The notes under the pieces were generated by a model. The model made no database searches and had not been told where the DNA came from. It worked only from the letters and a program-made list of their open reading frames with translations. A stretch of 64,000 nt of DNA from NCBI GenBank assembly GCA_049521915.1, contig JBEKOI010000014.1, positions 1-64,000 of the forward strand, read 5' to 3'. This DNA comes from Bog-756 sp049521915 (GTDB lineage Bacteria; Actinomycetota; Acidimicrobiia; Acidimicrobiales; RAAP-2). How positions within the stretch are numbered: the stretch's first letter is position 1; the number at the start of each line of letters is the position of its first letter. Positions 34,472-42,049 of the stretch are shown one piece after another. The translations under genes were made by a program, and so were the position numbers.

Positions 34472-35023
34472 ATGGCAGACGAATGGGGTCCCCTCGGGGG
34501 TCTGGCCGGTGAGTGGGAAGGCGAGGGCGGCCTGGACACGGCGTTCTCACACAAGGAGGGCAAGGTGCTCGGCACCCCGTACCTCGAGAAGTGCACGTTG
34601 AAGCCGTTCGGCCCGGTCGACAACGGAGACCAGCATCTGCACGGCCTCGACTACCGGTCCGCCATGTGGCGGGGCGACGAGGAGAACCCCTTCCACACCG
34701 AGGTCGGCTACTGGCTGTGGGACGCGGCCACCGGCGAGGTCGTGCGGGGATTCGTCGTACCCCGCGGCATCACGGTGCTGGCCGGCGGGACCGCCGGAGC
34801 CGACGCCACCGCCTTCACCCTGCAGGCCGTCCAAGGTGGAGCCCAGTACTGCATCGGCGAGAACACGTACCTGGCCGAGAAGGCCAGCACCTTGAGTTAC
34901 GAGGTGACCGTCACCGTCGGCGACGGCACCTGGTCCTACGACGAGACCACGGTGCTGCAGATGGTCGAATTCGACAGGCCGTTCGCCCACACGGACCACA
35001 ACACCCTTCACCGGGTGGCCTGA
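34472..35023 (+). CDS. nitrobindin-like (DUF1794/FABP-type) heme-binding domain protein
   Basis: A 183-residue beta-barrel protein. LGGLAGEWEGEGGLDTAF at the start is the LxGxWxGxGxxxY-like entry of nitrobindin/THAP4 domains, and the end HTDHNTLHRV holds histidines in the place of the proximal heme ligand. Between them the strands EVGYWLWDAATGEVVRGFVVPRGITVLAGG are typical. Such domains bind ferric heme and handle NO or peroxynitrite. The start at ATG 34472 has GGAG ten bases upstream. It is a single gene following the TIR protein by 144 bases. Confidence 0.8.
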   Translation: MADEWGPLGGLAGEWEGEGGLDTAFSHKEGKVLGTPYLEKCTLKPFGPVDNGDQHLHGLDYRSAMWRGDEENPFHTEVGYWLWDAATGEVVRGFVVPRGITVLAGGTAGADATAFTLQAVQGGAQYCIGENTYLAEKASTLSYEVTVTVGDGTWSYDETTVLQMVEFDRPFAHTDHNTLHRVA

Positions 35024-35079
35024 CCGCTCAGGGCCGCTCGAGCCGCACGGCCCGCCCGGGCGGCGTGGATCCGCTCCCG

Positions 35080-36732
35080 TCAGGCCGGGAGCGAGAGGTA
35101 GCTGTGCACGGAGCGCACGGCACTGGATCCCTCCCCCACCGCGGAGGCAACCCGCTTCATGGAGTTGGACCGGACGTCCCCCACTGCGAACACCCCGGGG
35201 GCGGACGACTCGAAGGGAAGAGGTCTCCGACGCTCGAACACCGGATCGAGCAGTGCCTCTTGATCCAGTGACCGGTCGGTGAGGACGAACCCCTTCGGAT
35301 CGAGGACGATCGACTCGTCCAACCACGACGTGGCCGGGACCGCACCGATGAAGCAGAACACGGCGGCACAGTCCATGACCCGCCGTTCTCCGGTCGGTCC
35401 GTGTTCCACGGTCACCTCCTCCAGATGCCCGCCGCCCTCGAGGGCCCGGACCTCTGTCTCCGGTACCACCCGGATGCGCGGATCTGCGTCGATCCGGTCG
35501 ATCAGGTAGCTGGACATGCTGTCGGACAGGTCTGAACGCCGGATGACGATCGACACGTTGCAGCCCGACTGGCTGAGGAAGATGGCGGCCTGCCCGGCTG
35601 AGTTGCCCCCACCCACGACGACCACGTCACAGCCGGCACACGACCTGGACTCGAGGTCGGTGGCGGCGTAGAAGACCCCGTTGCCCTCGAACAGCTCGAG
35701 GTTGGTGATGTCGAGTCGCTGGTAGCGGGCCCCGGTGGCCACGATGACGGACCGGCAGGGGATCTCGCTCTCGTCGGTCAGGGTGATCACGTGGAACCCG
35801 TCCTCGACACGGAGCCCGGTGACCTCGCACGGGCTCACCAGCCATGCTCCCAGCCGTTGCGCCTGGATGGCCGTGCGGGCGGCCAGTTCCTCGCCCGAGA
35901 TCCCGTTCGGGAAGCCTGCGTAGTTCTCGATGCGCGAGCTCGAACCGGCCTGCCCCCCCGGCCCCACGGCATCGAGGGACACGGTGTCCAGACCCTCCGA
36001 GGCGCCGTAGACCGACGCCGCCAGACCGGCCGGACCCACCCCCACCACAACCAGGTCGAAGGTGCGGCCCGGGATGGGGCGGTAGGTCAGTCCGAGCAGG
36101 GTGGCGAACTCACCGGGCGTCGGGTGGCGGAGGACGGCGGTCGGGGTGACGACGACCGGTGTGTCGACGGGCCGGAGGCCCTTGCTGGCCAGGAGGACTT
36201 CGACATCGTCGGCCTCCTCCAGATCGATCCACGAGTGGGCCAGGTGATTCCGGGATGCAAAGGTCCGCAGGGCCAGAGCCTCGGACGAGTACCGCGAGCC
36301 GATGATCGTCACCGCGTCGGCAGCCGGGCTGCTGCGCAGGGCCTCCCGCCTGGCGATGAGTGCCTTGAAGATGACATCGGAGATCGACGGCTTGGTGGCC
36401 ATCATCCGGCGGAAGGCGTCGTGCGGGACGACCAGGGCCCGACCGGCCTGCACGACCCGTGCCGTCAGGTAGGCGCGTTGGCCCGTCAGCAGGCCCAGCT
36501 CGCCGATGAACTGCCCGGCCGTGTAGGTGACGATGACGTCCCGGGCGTCGTCATCGGTGGTGATCTGGACCTCCCCGCTCAGGACCACGAACCAGTCCCA
36601 CACCTCGGCGCCGGCCCGGAAGAGCACCTCCCCCGAGGCAACCTGCCGCTCCTCCCCGAACTCGGCCAACTGGTCGAGGACGGCCCGGTCGAGGACGGGG
36701 AACCGGACGTTGTCCGGGTCGGCCTCGATCAT
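35080..36732 (-). CDS. cyclic nucleotide-binding domain fused to thioredoxin-reductase-like flavoprotein
   Basis: About 550 residues. Residues 10-130 are a CNBD (VASGEVLFRAGAEVWDWFVVLSGEVQI; GQFIGELGLLTGQRAYLTARV), whose phosphate arginine is not clearly conserved. After a linker domain, the flavoprotein has FDLVVVGVGPAGLAASVYGASEGL (FAD), GPGGQAGSSSRIENYAGFPNGISG, VVVVGGGNSAGQAAIFLSQSG (NADPH) and a late GVFAVGDVRS. The redox CxxC of thioredoxin reductase, expected about a dozen residues before the second GGG, is replaced by YAATD; a CAGC lies immediately before the NADPH strand instead. It is therefore probably not a classical thioredoxin reductase. ATG 36732 is used, GTG 36765 possible. 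Confidence 0.9.
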   Translation of the reverse strand: MIEADPDNVRFPVLDRAVLDQLAEFGEERQVASGEVLFRAGAEVWDWFVVLSGEVQITTDDDARDVIVTYTAGQFIGELGLLTGQRAYLTARVVQAGRALVVPHDAFRRMMATKPSISDVIFKALIARREALRSSPAADAVTIIGSRYSSEALALRTFASRNHLAHSWIDLEEADDVEVLLASKGLRPVDTPVVVTPTAVLRHPTPGEFATLLGLTYRPIPGRTFDLVVVGVGPAGLAASVYGASEGLDTVSLDAVGPGGQAGSSSRIENYAGFPNGISGEELAARTAIQAQRLGAWLVSPCEVTGLRVEDGFHVITLTDESEIPCRSVIVATGARYQRLDITNLELFEGNGVFYAATDLESRSCAGCDVVVVGGGNSAGQAAIFLSQSGCNVSIVIRRSDLSDSMSSYLIDRIDADPRIRVVPETEVRALEGGGHLEEVTVEHGPTGERRVMDCAAVFCFIGAVPATSWLDESIVLDPKGFVLTDRSLDQEALLDPVFERRRPLPFESSAPGVFAVGDVRSNSMKRVASAVGEGSSAVRSVHSYLSLPA

Positions 36733-36896
36733 GGGCTGTCGCCCCCGTGTCTCTTCGACGGGCACGACCTCATCATTTCAGATCGGGACCGGCGAAGGAA
36801 CCGGCCCGGAAACAGTCGGGCCGGTGGTTCGCCGGACCACCGGTGGCGCCCCATCCGGGCCGACCCGACCCGGGTCCCCCTTGGTAGGGTGCGACC

Positions 36897-37817
36897 ATGG
36901 CGTCCGGGTGGCCACCGCTCTCCTACCGGGAATGGCAGGAGACATGTGACACGCTGCACGCCCATACCCAGGTCCTCGGCAAACTCGCCGCCGCGCTGGC
37001 GCCGCCCGAGCCCGAGCTTCAGCACGCCGCCCTGCGCCTCACGGCCAGGGGCTGGGAGACGGCACCGCTCCCGGCGCCCGATGCCTCGGGAGCCCTGGTG
37101 GTGACGCTCGATCTCCGCAGGCACGAGGCGGTCGTCGAGCACAGTGACGGGCGCACCGGTCGCGTGGCGCTGACTCCCGACCGCTCCGTCGGGGAGGTCA
37201 CCCGGGACGTGATGGGGGCGGTGCGCTCCCTCGGCGGCCCGGTCGAGATCGACCCCACCCCACAGGAGGTGGAGTGGAGTGTGCCCCTGGACGAGGACGA
37301 AGAGCATGCCCGTTACGACCAGGACCGGGTGGCCACCTACTTCGACGCGGCCACCCGGGCCGCGCTCGTGCTGGCGGCATTTCGTGCCCCGTACCGGGGG
37401 CGCTCGACGCCGGTCAATGCGTGGTGGGGATCGTTCGACCTGGCTACCAACCTCTTCTCGGGTCAGCCGGCCGACCCGCCGTCGAAGGACTTCATCATGC
37501 GCAACGCCATGGACGCGCAGGAGGTCGCCGTCGGGTGGTGGCCCGGTGACGGTCGCTACGGGCGGGCGGCCTTTTACGCCTACGCCCACCCGGCCCCGGA
37601 GGGGTTTGCCAGCGGGGTCCTGGCCCCCGCCGCGGCACACTGGGACGCGACGCTGGGGGAGTTCATCCTAGACTGGGACGACGTCTGCTCCAGCCCGGAT
37701 CCGCACGCGGTGGCGCTCGATTTCGCCCGGTCTGCGTTCCGTCACGCGTGCCTGGTGTGCGCCTGGGACTCAGGTCTCGCCGCCAGCGCCGAAGGGGTGC
37801 CGCCGCCGCTGGCCTGA
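36897..37817 (+). CDS. DUF5996 family protein
   Basis: 306 residues matching the DUF5996 pattern: WPPLSYREWQETCDTLHAHTQVLGKLAAAL near the start, then ARGWETAPLP, and a second half with YFDAATRAALVLAAFRAPYRGRSTPVNAWWGSFDLATNLFSGQP and DFIMRNAMDAQEVAVGWWPGD. Family function is unknown. The length is normal and there is no signal or membrane segment. It diverges from the CNBD-flavoprotein over a 164-base gap that contains no DosR-like box. Confidence 0.9.
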   Translation: MASGWPPLSYREWQETCDTLHAHTQVLGKLAAALAPPEPELQHAALRLTARGWETAPLPAPDASGALVVTLDLRRHEAVVEHSDGRTGRVALTPDRSVGEVTRDVMGAVRSLGGPVEIDPTPQEVEWSVPLDEDEEHARYDQDRVATYFDAATRAALVLAAFRAPYRGRSTPVNAWWGSFDLATNLFSGQPADPPSKDFIMRNAMDAQEVAVGWWPGDGRYGRAAFYAYAHPAPEGFASGVLAPAAAHWDATLGEFILDWDDVCSSPDPHAVALDFARSAFRHACLVCAWDSGLAASAEGVPPPLA

Positions 37818-37871
37818 GCCTGCGGACCCGAACACGGCCGGCCGGAGCCGGGCCCGTCCGTCGGTACGGGG

Positions 37872-38375
37872 TCAGGCCCGGTGGTCCCGCCCTCCGGGCC
37901 CGGCGTGGCGTCGCCATCGCTGGAAGCGGATGTCGGGTGTCCCGGCGACCGGTGGGGACGGGTCGTCGCTGACCAGCTCAAAGTTCGACTCGAAGGGCGG
38001 GAAGAATTTGGTGCAGCCGAAGTCCCCCTGGACCCGGGTCAGCCAGAGCTCCCCGACGGCCGGAAGGGTCTCCGCATAGACCTTGGCCCCACCGATGATC
38101 CAGAGCTCGGCATCGACGCGTTGGGCGAGGAACGGGCCCAGGTCGGCGACGGGCACGAACCCACCGCGAAGCGTCGAGCCGCGCCTCGTGGCCACGAAGT
38201 TGGTGCCACCGGGAAGGGGCTGCTCGAACTCCACATACGTGGCGTACCCCATCAGGACATCGGACGATGCCACCGTGGCCCGGAAGTGCTCGACGTCCGC
38301 GGGCACCTTCCACGGGATCCCGTCGTCGGTGCTCAGGCCCAATCGGTCATCGACGGCCCCGATGGCACGGATCAT
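37872..38375 (-). CDS. folA: dihydrofolate reductase
   Basis: Reduces dihydrofolate with NADPH. The 167 residues carry the DHFR signature: MIRAIGAVDDRLGLSTDDGIPWKVPADVEHFRATV (the LPW.x.D motif, with Asp27 as the substrate acid), MGYATYVEF for the glycine-rich cofactor loop, VATRRG, and LWIIGGAKVYAETLPAVGELWLTRV for the late GG cofactor loop. No thyA or thyX is adjacent. It lies 9 bases downstream of a small hypothetical gene on the same strand and is probably translated from the same message. Confidence 0.93.
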   Translation of the reverse strand: MIRAIGAVDDRLGLSTDDGIPWKVPADVEHFRATVASSDVLMGYATYVEFEQPLPGGTNFVATRRGSTLRGGFVPVADLGPFLAQRVDAELWIIGGAKVYAETLPAVGELWLTRVQGDFGCTKFFPPFESNFELVSDDPSPPVAGTPDIRFQRWRRHAGPGGRDHRA

Positions 38376-38384
38376 GCCCTGATT

Positions 38385-38705
38385 CTAGAAGTGACGCCGG
38401 TGGGCGGTGCACCAGCTCGTCCGCCTCGGGCCACGACGGTTCGAGGAGTCCCTCGCGCTCCCCCGACCAGCCATCGACGGCTCCGCTCCGGCCGAACGGG
38501 TGGACACCAGCGCCTCGCTCCTCGCGGTTGCCGAGCACCCGTCCGTGCCGTCGAGGGAGCTGAGCTCGGTGAGGGCACGCAGCAGACGCGCCTGGGTCAG
38601 GGCCAGGACGGTTCCGATGCCCGTACCGTCCCGCTGGTACCGGTCGTGTTGGAACTGCGCCTCTTCCCGCCATTCCTCGATTCGTTCAGGTGTCAGGTAG
38701 CCCAT
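38385..38705 (-). CDS. hypothetical protein with charged helical N-terminus
   Basis: No family recognised. ATG 38705 has GGAGGA six bases upstream, so a gene starts here. The first half is helical (MGYLTPERIEEWREEAQFQHDRYQRDGTGIGTVLALTQARLLRALTELSSLDG), while the second half turns into Ser/Arg/Gly-rich low-quality sequence (GRGSARDSSNRRGPRRTSWC), which may mean that the true protein is shorter, or that a frameshift occurs around 38540. A DosR-like palindrome at 38777-38790 lies 71 bases upstream. Folate reductase follows after 9 bases. Confidence 0.55.
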   Translation of the reverse strand: MGYLTPERIEEWREEAQFQHDRYQRDGTGIGTVLALTQARLLRALTELSSLDGTDGCSATARSEALVSTRSAGAEPSMAGRGSARDSSNRRGPRRTSWCTAHRRHF

Positions 38706-38776
38706 CCCAGTCCTCCGTGCTCGTCCCGAGCGGCCCGATGTCTGAGCCGGTGCACGTCGATGCGGTCCATCACTTC

Positions 38777-38790
38777 GGACCCTAGGTCAT
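38777..38790 (-). promoter_or_regulatory. possible DosR-like palindrome
   Basis: Minus-strand ATGACCTAGGGTCC, a near-palindrome resembling the GTGACCTAAGGTCCC site before PEP synthase. It lies 71 bases upstream of the small gene at 38705. Confidence 0.35.
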
Positions 38791-38846
38791 GGCACGGTGG
38801 ACAACCTGGGACCAACCGTAATTCCAGCTGTGAAATCCTGCCGCCC

Positions 38847-39653
38847 TCAGCCGAGGCGGATCCCGGCAAGTTGGGTCCCCTGGGCCACCAGGCGACCGGT
38901 GTGATCCCACACCGAGCAGGCTTCATCGACCCGCTGGGCGTCGATGAGCTGGGCGCGCTGGAGGACACGCACCGGCCCGGCCACGGGCAGGGCGCGGACG
39001 TACACGGTCAGCTCCAGGGTGGGAACCCAGCCCGACCACTCGATCTCGAAGGTCGCCGGCGGATAGGCATCGACGGCGAACAGCAGGGAGATGGGGTCGA
39101 ACGCCTCGCCGTCCGGGAGCGCCAACCAACCCCGCAGCTCCCCCGTCCCACTGGGCCGGCCGGCCGTGAACCCCAACGAGGCAGGTTCGAGTCGGACGTC
39201 GATCCGGTCCAGGATGGCCACCCGGTTCCCGTCCGGGGTGGCGGGGTCCAGACGGGCACACTCCTCGAACGGGACCCGGCCGGCAGCCGGCACCCCCTTG
39301 TCCCAGTACGGCACGGCGCCCTCGGTGAGCCGGCTGGTGGTCACCAGTGCCTCCACGCAGGACCGGCCGTCCTGGCTCATCCGGGCCCGGACCTGGCTGG
39401 CCGTGCGCCCCGCCCGCAGCAGTTCGGCCATGATGTCGACCGGGCCCGGTTCGGGCGGATGAAGATAGTGGGCGCTGGCCGCGATGACATGAGGGTGGGC
39501 GCTGACGGATACTGACGCCCGGCCCAGCATGGCCAGCAGCGTGCCACCGTTCGGCTTGCCCACGATGGTCCATTCCGGGTCTGCCTCGGCCGCGAATCGT
39601 CCCGGCTCCAAGGCCACCAAGGCGGTGGCGGCGGCGAATCCTTGCCCTCCCAC
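38847..39653 (-). CDS. TesB-like double-hotdog acyl-CoA thioesterase family protein
   Basis: 268 residues with two hotdog units. The first has PNGGTLLAMLGRASVSVSAHPHVIAASAHYLHPPEPGPVDIMAELLRAGRTASQVRARMSQDGRSCVEALVTTS, the GG-x-L-x-helix entry and the DGxxxxEA ending that characterise TesB-like folds; the second has LRGWLALPDGEAFDPISLLFAVDAYPPATFEIEWSGWVPTLELTVYVRALP. It would hydrolyse acyl-CoA, chain length unknown. It diverges from the MFS transporter over 55 bases holding a TTGCGT palindrome, so the two may share one regulator. Confidence 0.87.
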   Translation of the reverse strand: MGGQGFAAATALVALEPGRFAAEADPEWTIVGKPNGGTLLAMLGRASVSVSAHPHVIAASAHYLHPPEPGPVDIMAELLRAGRTASQVRARMSQDGRSCVEALVTTSRLTEGAVPYWDKGVPAAGRVPFEECARLDPATPDGNRVAILDRIDVRLEPASLGFTAGRPSGTGELRGWLALPDGEAFDPISLLFAVDAYPPATFEIEWSGWVPTLELTVYVRALPVAGPVRVLQRAQLIDAQRVDEACSVWDHTGRLVAQGTQLAGIRLG

Positions 39654-39672
39654 GCCGGCACACCCTAGTGGG

Positions 39673-39710
39673 TTGCGTCATAGAACGCAATCCCCTAGAG
39701 TCAGTTGCGT
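39673..39710. promoter_or_regulatory. TTGCGT operator cluster between thioesterase and transporter
   Basis: A perfect inverted repeat TTGCGT (39673-39678), 6-base spacer, ACGCAA (39685-39690), followed by a third half-site TTGCGT at 39705-39710 that overlaps the transporter GTG. CCCTAG precedes both direct copies (39663-39668 and 39693-39698), so a longer stretch is duplicated. This has the shape of a TetR-family operator; no tetR gene is in the window next to it. Confidence 0.6.
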
Positions 39711-41157
39711 GACAGAATCCACCGGTCCCGTGCCGGTCCCGCCCACCGACGGACCCGAGGCCGCGCCCCGCAGCGTGCTGGTCATCGTCTGTGCCGGCGT
39801 GGTGTTGGCCAGCCTCGACCTGTTCATCGTCAACGTGGCCCTGCCACAGACATCCCTGCTCGTCTTCTTCGGGAAGCTGGCCGACCGCTACCGACGGGAT
39901 CGCGGTTTCCTCCTCGGGGTGGCCGTGTTCACCGCGGCCTCGGCGGCCTGTGCCGCCTCGACCAGCGTCGGAATGCTGATCGGTTTCCGGATGGTCCAGG
40001 CCGCGGGGGCGGCGCTGCTCACGCCCACGTCCCTGGCCCTGGTCCTGGCCTCCCACGCCCCTGAACACCGCCAGGGGGCGGTGCGGGCCTGGACCGCCAC
40101 CGGTGGGCTGGCCGCCGCGCTCGGTCCGGTGGTGGGTGGGTTGCTGGTGGCGGCCAGCTGGCGCTGGGTCTTCCTCGTCAATGTGCCGGTCGGGATGGCC
40201 GCCCTCGTCGCCGGATGGCGGCGACTCCCCCACATCGCCGGCCACGAGTCGGAACGGCCCGACTCCATCGGGGTGGTGCTGTCGACGGCGGGGATCGGCC
40301 TCCTGACCTTCGCTGTGGTGGAGGGGAGCAGGTGGGGTTGGGGCTCGACCGCAATCATCGGGTCGCTGGCCGGAGCCGTGGTCCTGATCGGGCTCTTCGT
40401 CGTCCACTGCCTCACCAGCGTCAACCCGCTCATCAGGCCGTCGCTCTTCCGGTCGAGGGCGTTCACGGGTTCGTCGATCGTCGCCCTCTTCTTCTCGGCC
40501 GCCTTCGGGGCCATGCTCTTGTCCATCGTCCTCTGGGAGCAAGAGGTGTGGGGGTGGAGCGCGCTGCGGGCCGGGCTGGCCATCGCCCCGGGGCCCCTCA
40601 TGGTCCCGCTCATGTCCTTCGTCGTGGCCGGCCGGCTCATCGCCCGGTACGGACCCGCGGTGGTCATCGCCCTCGGCAGTGCGGTCTTCGCCGCGGGTGT
40701 GTCGTGGTGGGCCATCGCCATGGGGCTCCAGCCGGACTACATCTCGGACGTGCTCGGAGGCATGATCCTCACCGGTATCGGCGTGGGCCTCACCCTCCCC
40801 ACCATGATGGCGACGGCTTCGTCCTCCCTCCCGCCGGCATCATTCGCAACCGGTTCCGCCGTCGTCAACATGATCCGCCAGACCGGACTGGCCCTCGGAG
40901 TCGCCGCGCTCGTAGCCGTGCTCGGCACTGCCACCGCTCATGGCCTGCCCGAGCTCGATGCCTTCCGGCGCGCCTGGTGGGCGATCGCCGGCATCTCATG
41001 CCTGGGCATCGTCCCGGCTCTCGTCTTCCTCCACAGCCCGGGTGATCGAGCGCACGGGCGGGGTCGGACGGCGGCCGTCGGGGCGGTGCTGCTCAGCCCT
41101 CGGTCAGCTCCGCCGGCGCCGGTGGGCCGGAGCCACCCGGACCGACTTCGGCCTTGA
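39709..41157 (+). CDS. DHA2 family MFS transporter missing most of TM2
   Basis: 482 residues from GTG 39709, a start that overlaps the third TTGCGT half-site. TM1 reads SVLVIVCAGVVLASLDLFIVNVALPQ and is followed at once by TSLLVFFGKLADRYRRDRGFLLGVAVF; in the complete paralogue at 13520 about 29 residues, covering the TM1-TM2 loop and most of TM2, separate the corresponding points. Roughly 22 residues are therefore missing here, in frame. The remaining motifs (FRMVQAAGAALLTPTSLALVL, GLAAALGPVVGGLLV) and the later helices look intact. The 3' end overlaps the 3' end of pspA on the other strand by 65 bases. Confidence 0.82.
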   Translation: MTESTGPVPVPPTDGPEAAPRSVLVIVCAGVVLASLDLFIVNVALPQTSLLVFFGKLADRYRRDRGFLLGVAVFTAASAACAASTSVGMLIGFRMVQAAGAALLTPTSLALVLASHAPEHRQGAVRAWTATGGLAAALGPVVGGLLVAASWRWVFLVNVPVGMAALVAGWRRLPHIAGHESERPDSIGVVLSTAGIGLLTFAVVEGSRWGWGSTAIIGSLAGAVVLIGLFVVHCLTSVNPLIRPSLFRSRAFTGSSIVALFFSAAFGAMLLSIVLWEQEVWGWSALRAGLAIAPGPLMVPLMSFVVAGRLIARYGPAVVIALGSAVFAAGVSWWAIAMGLQPDYISDVLGGMILTGIGVGLTLPTMMATASSSLPPASFATGSAVVNMIRQTGLALGVAALVAVLGTATAHGLPELDAFRRAWWAIAGISCLGIVPALVFLHSPGDRAHGRGRTAAVGAVLLSPRSAPPAPVGRSHPDRLRP

Positions 41158-41833
41158 GCGCAGCGAGCTCCTTGTCCACCTCGGCGGCGGAACCGGCTTC
41201 GTCGAGCTCCCTTTGGATGTCATCGGTGGAGCCCCCGACGTCCTCGAGCACTCCTGACTGGAGCAGCTCGTCCATGGCGCCCGCGTGGGCCTGCATCGTG
41301 GCGATCTTGTCCTGGGCCCGCTGGAGGGCGGCGCCGGAGTCCCCGAAGGTCTTGGAGATGCCGGCCGTGCTCTCGTCCACCGAGCTCACAGCCTTGGCCG
41401 CGGTGTACTGAGCCTTCATCACCTCTTTCTGGGTCCGGAACTCGTTCACCCGCTTCTGGAGGGCGGAGAGCGTTTGCTCGAGCTTCTCCTCCTGCTCGGT
41501 GAGCTGCTGGTGCTGGGGCTCCATGCCGTCGATCTGGGCCTGGGCGGCGGCCTTGCGGGAGAGGGCTTCTTTGGCCAGATCCTCTTTGCCCTGGGAGAGC
41601 GCGGCCCGGGCCTGGTCCTGGAGGTGGTCCACCGTGTGCTGGAGCTGCTGTTCCTGCAGCTCGATCTGCTTGCGGGACGCGGCCAGGTCCACCAGCGCCC
41701 GGCGGACCTGGGTGATCTGTTCGAGCATCTGCTCGTAGGAGAGATCGAGCATCTCGTCGGGCTTCTCCGCCGCATCGAGCGCCTTGTTGGCCTTGGCCTG
41801 CACGATGTCGTGGGCCCGCTGGAAGAGGGACAT
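41093..41833 (-). CDS. pspA: PspA/IM30 family membrane-stress protein
   Basis: Coiled-coil peripheral membrane protein, 246 residues. It begins MSLFQRAHDIVQAKANKALDAAEKPDEMLDLSYEQML, the amphipathic membrane-binding helix and hinge of PspA, and continues with long heptad-rich helices (IELQEQQLQHTVDHLQDQARAAL; LTEQEEKLEQTLSALQKRVNEFRTQKEVMKAQYTAAKA), ending in a Gly/Pro-rich tail. It polymerises on damaged membranes. ATG 41833 has AGGAG nine bases upstream; the longer open frame that continues to 43165 is spurious. Divergent from the quinone reductase, with a tandem 14-bp repeat in between. Confidence 0.92.
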   Translation of the reverse strand: MSLFQRAHDIVQAKANKALDAAEKPDEMLDLSYEQMLEQITQVRRALVDLAASRKQIELQEQQLQHTVDHLQDQARAALSQGKEDLAKEALSRKAAAQAQIDGMEPQHQQLTEQEEKLEQTLSALQKRVNEFRTQKEVMKAQYTAAKAVSSVDESTAGISKTFGDSGAALQRAQDKIATMQAHAGAMDELLQSGVLEDVGGSTDDIQRELDEAGSAAEVDKELAALKAEVGPGGSGPPAPAELTEG

Positions 41834-41974
41834 GTCGATTCGCTCCTTGTGTCGATGACGGCCGGGATCTGGTCGATCCCCCGCCGCTCTCAGCTCCGGC
41901 CGGTTGCCGCGGTGGGCCTCGATCTCATAACGCAGGCTACTGCCTGGTCCCATCCCCACAGTCGTCGATCCGCC

Positions 41975-42002
41975 CCCGGCATAACCACCCCGGCATAACC
42001 AC
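41975..42002. repeat. two perfect tandem 14-bp repeats
   Basis: CCCGGCATAACCAC at 41975-41988 and again at 41989-42002, in the 216-bp divergent region between pspA and the quinone reductase. It could be a tandem operator for either gene or a slippage duplication. Confidence 0.85.
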
Positions 42003-42049
42003 CGCCCGTTCCAGGTTGCAAGATTGAGAGAGGGTGGAAGGAGCTGTCC

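Noticed and set aside
37818..37871. Terminator between DUF5996 and folA from CCGGGCC ... GGCCCGG
   Set aside because: The loop is about 20 bases and no T-run follows; not convincing as an intrinsic terminator.
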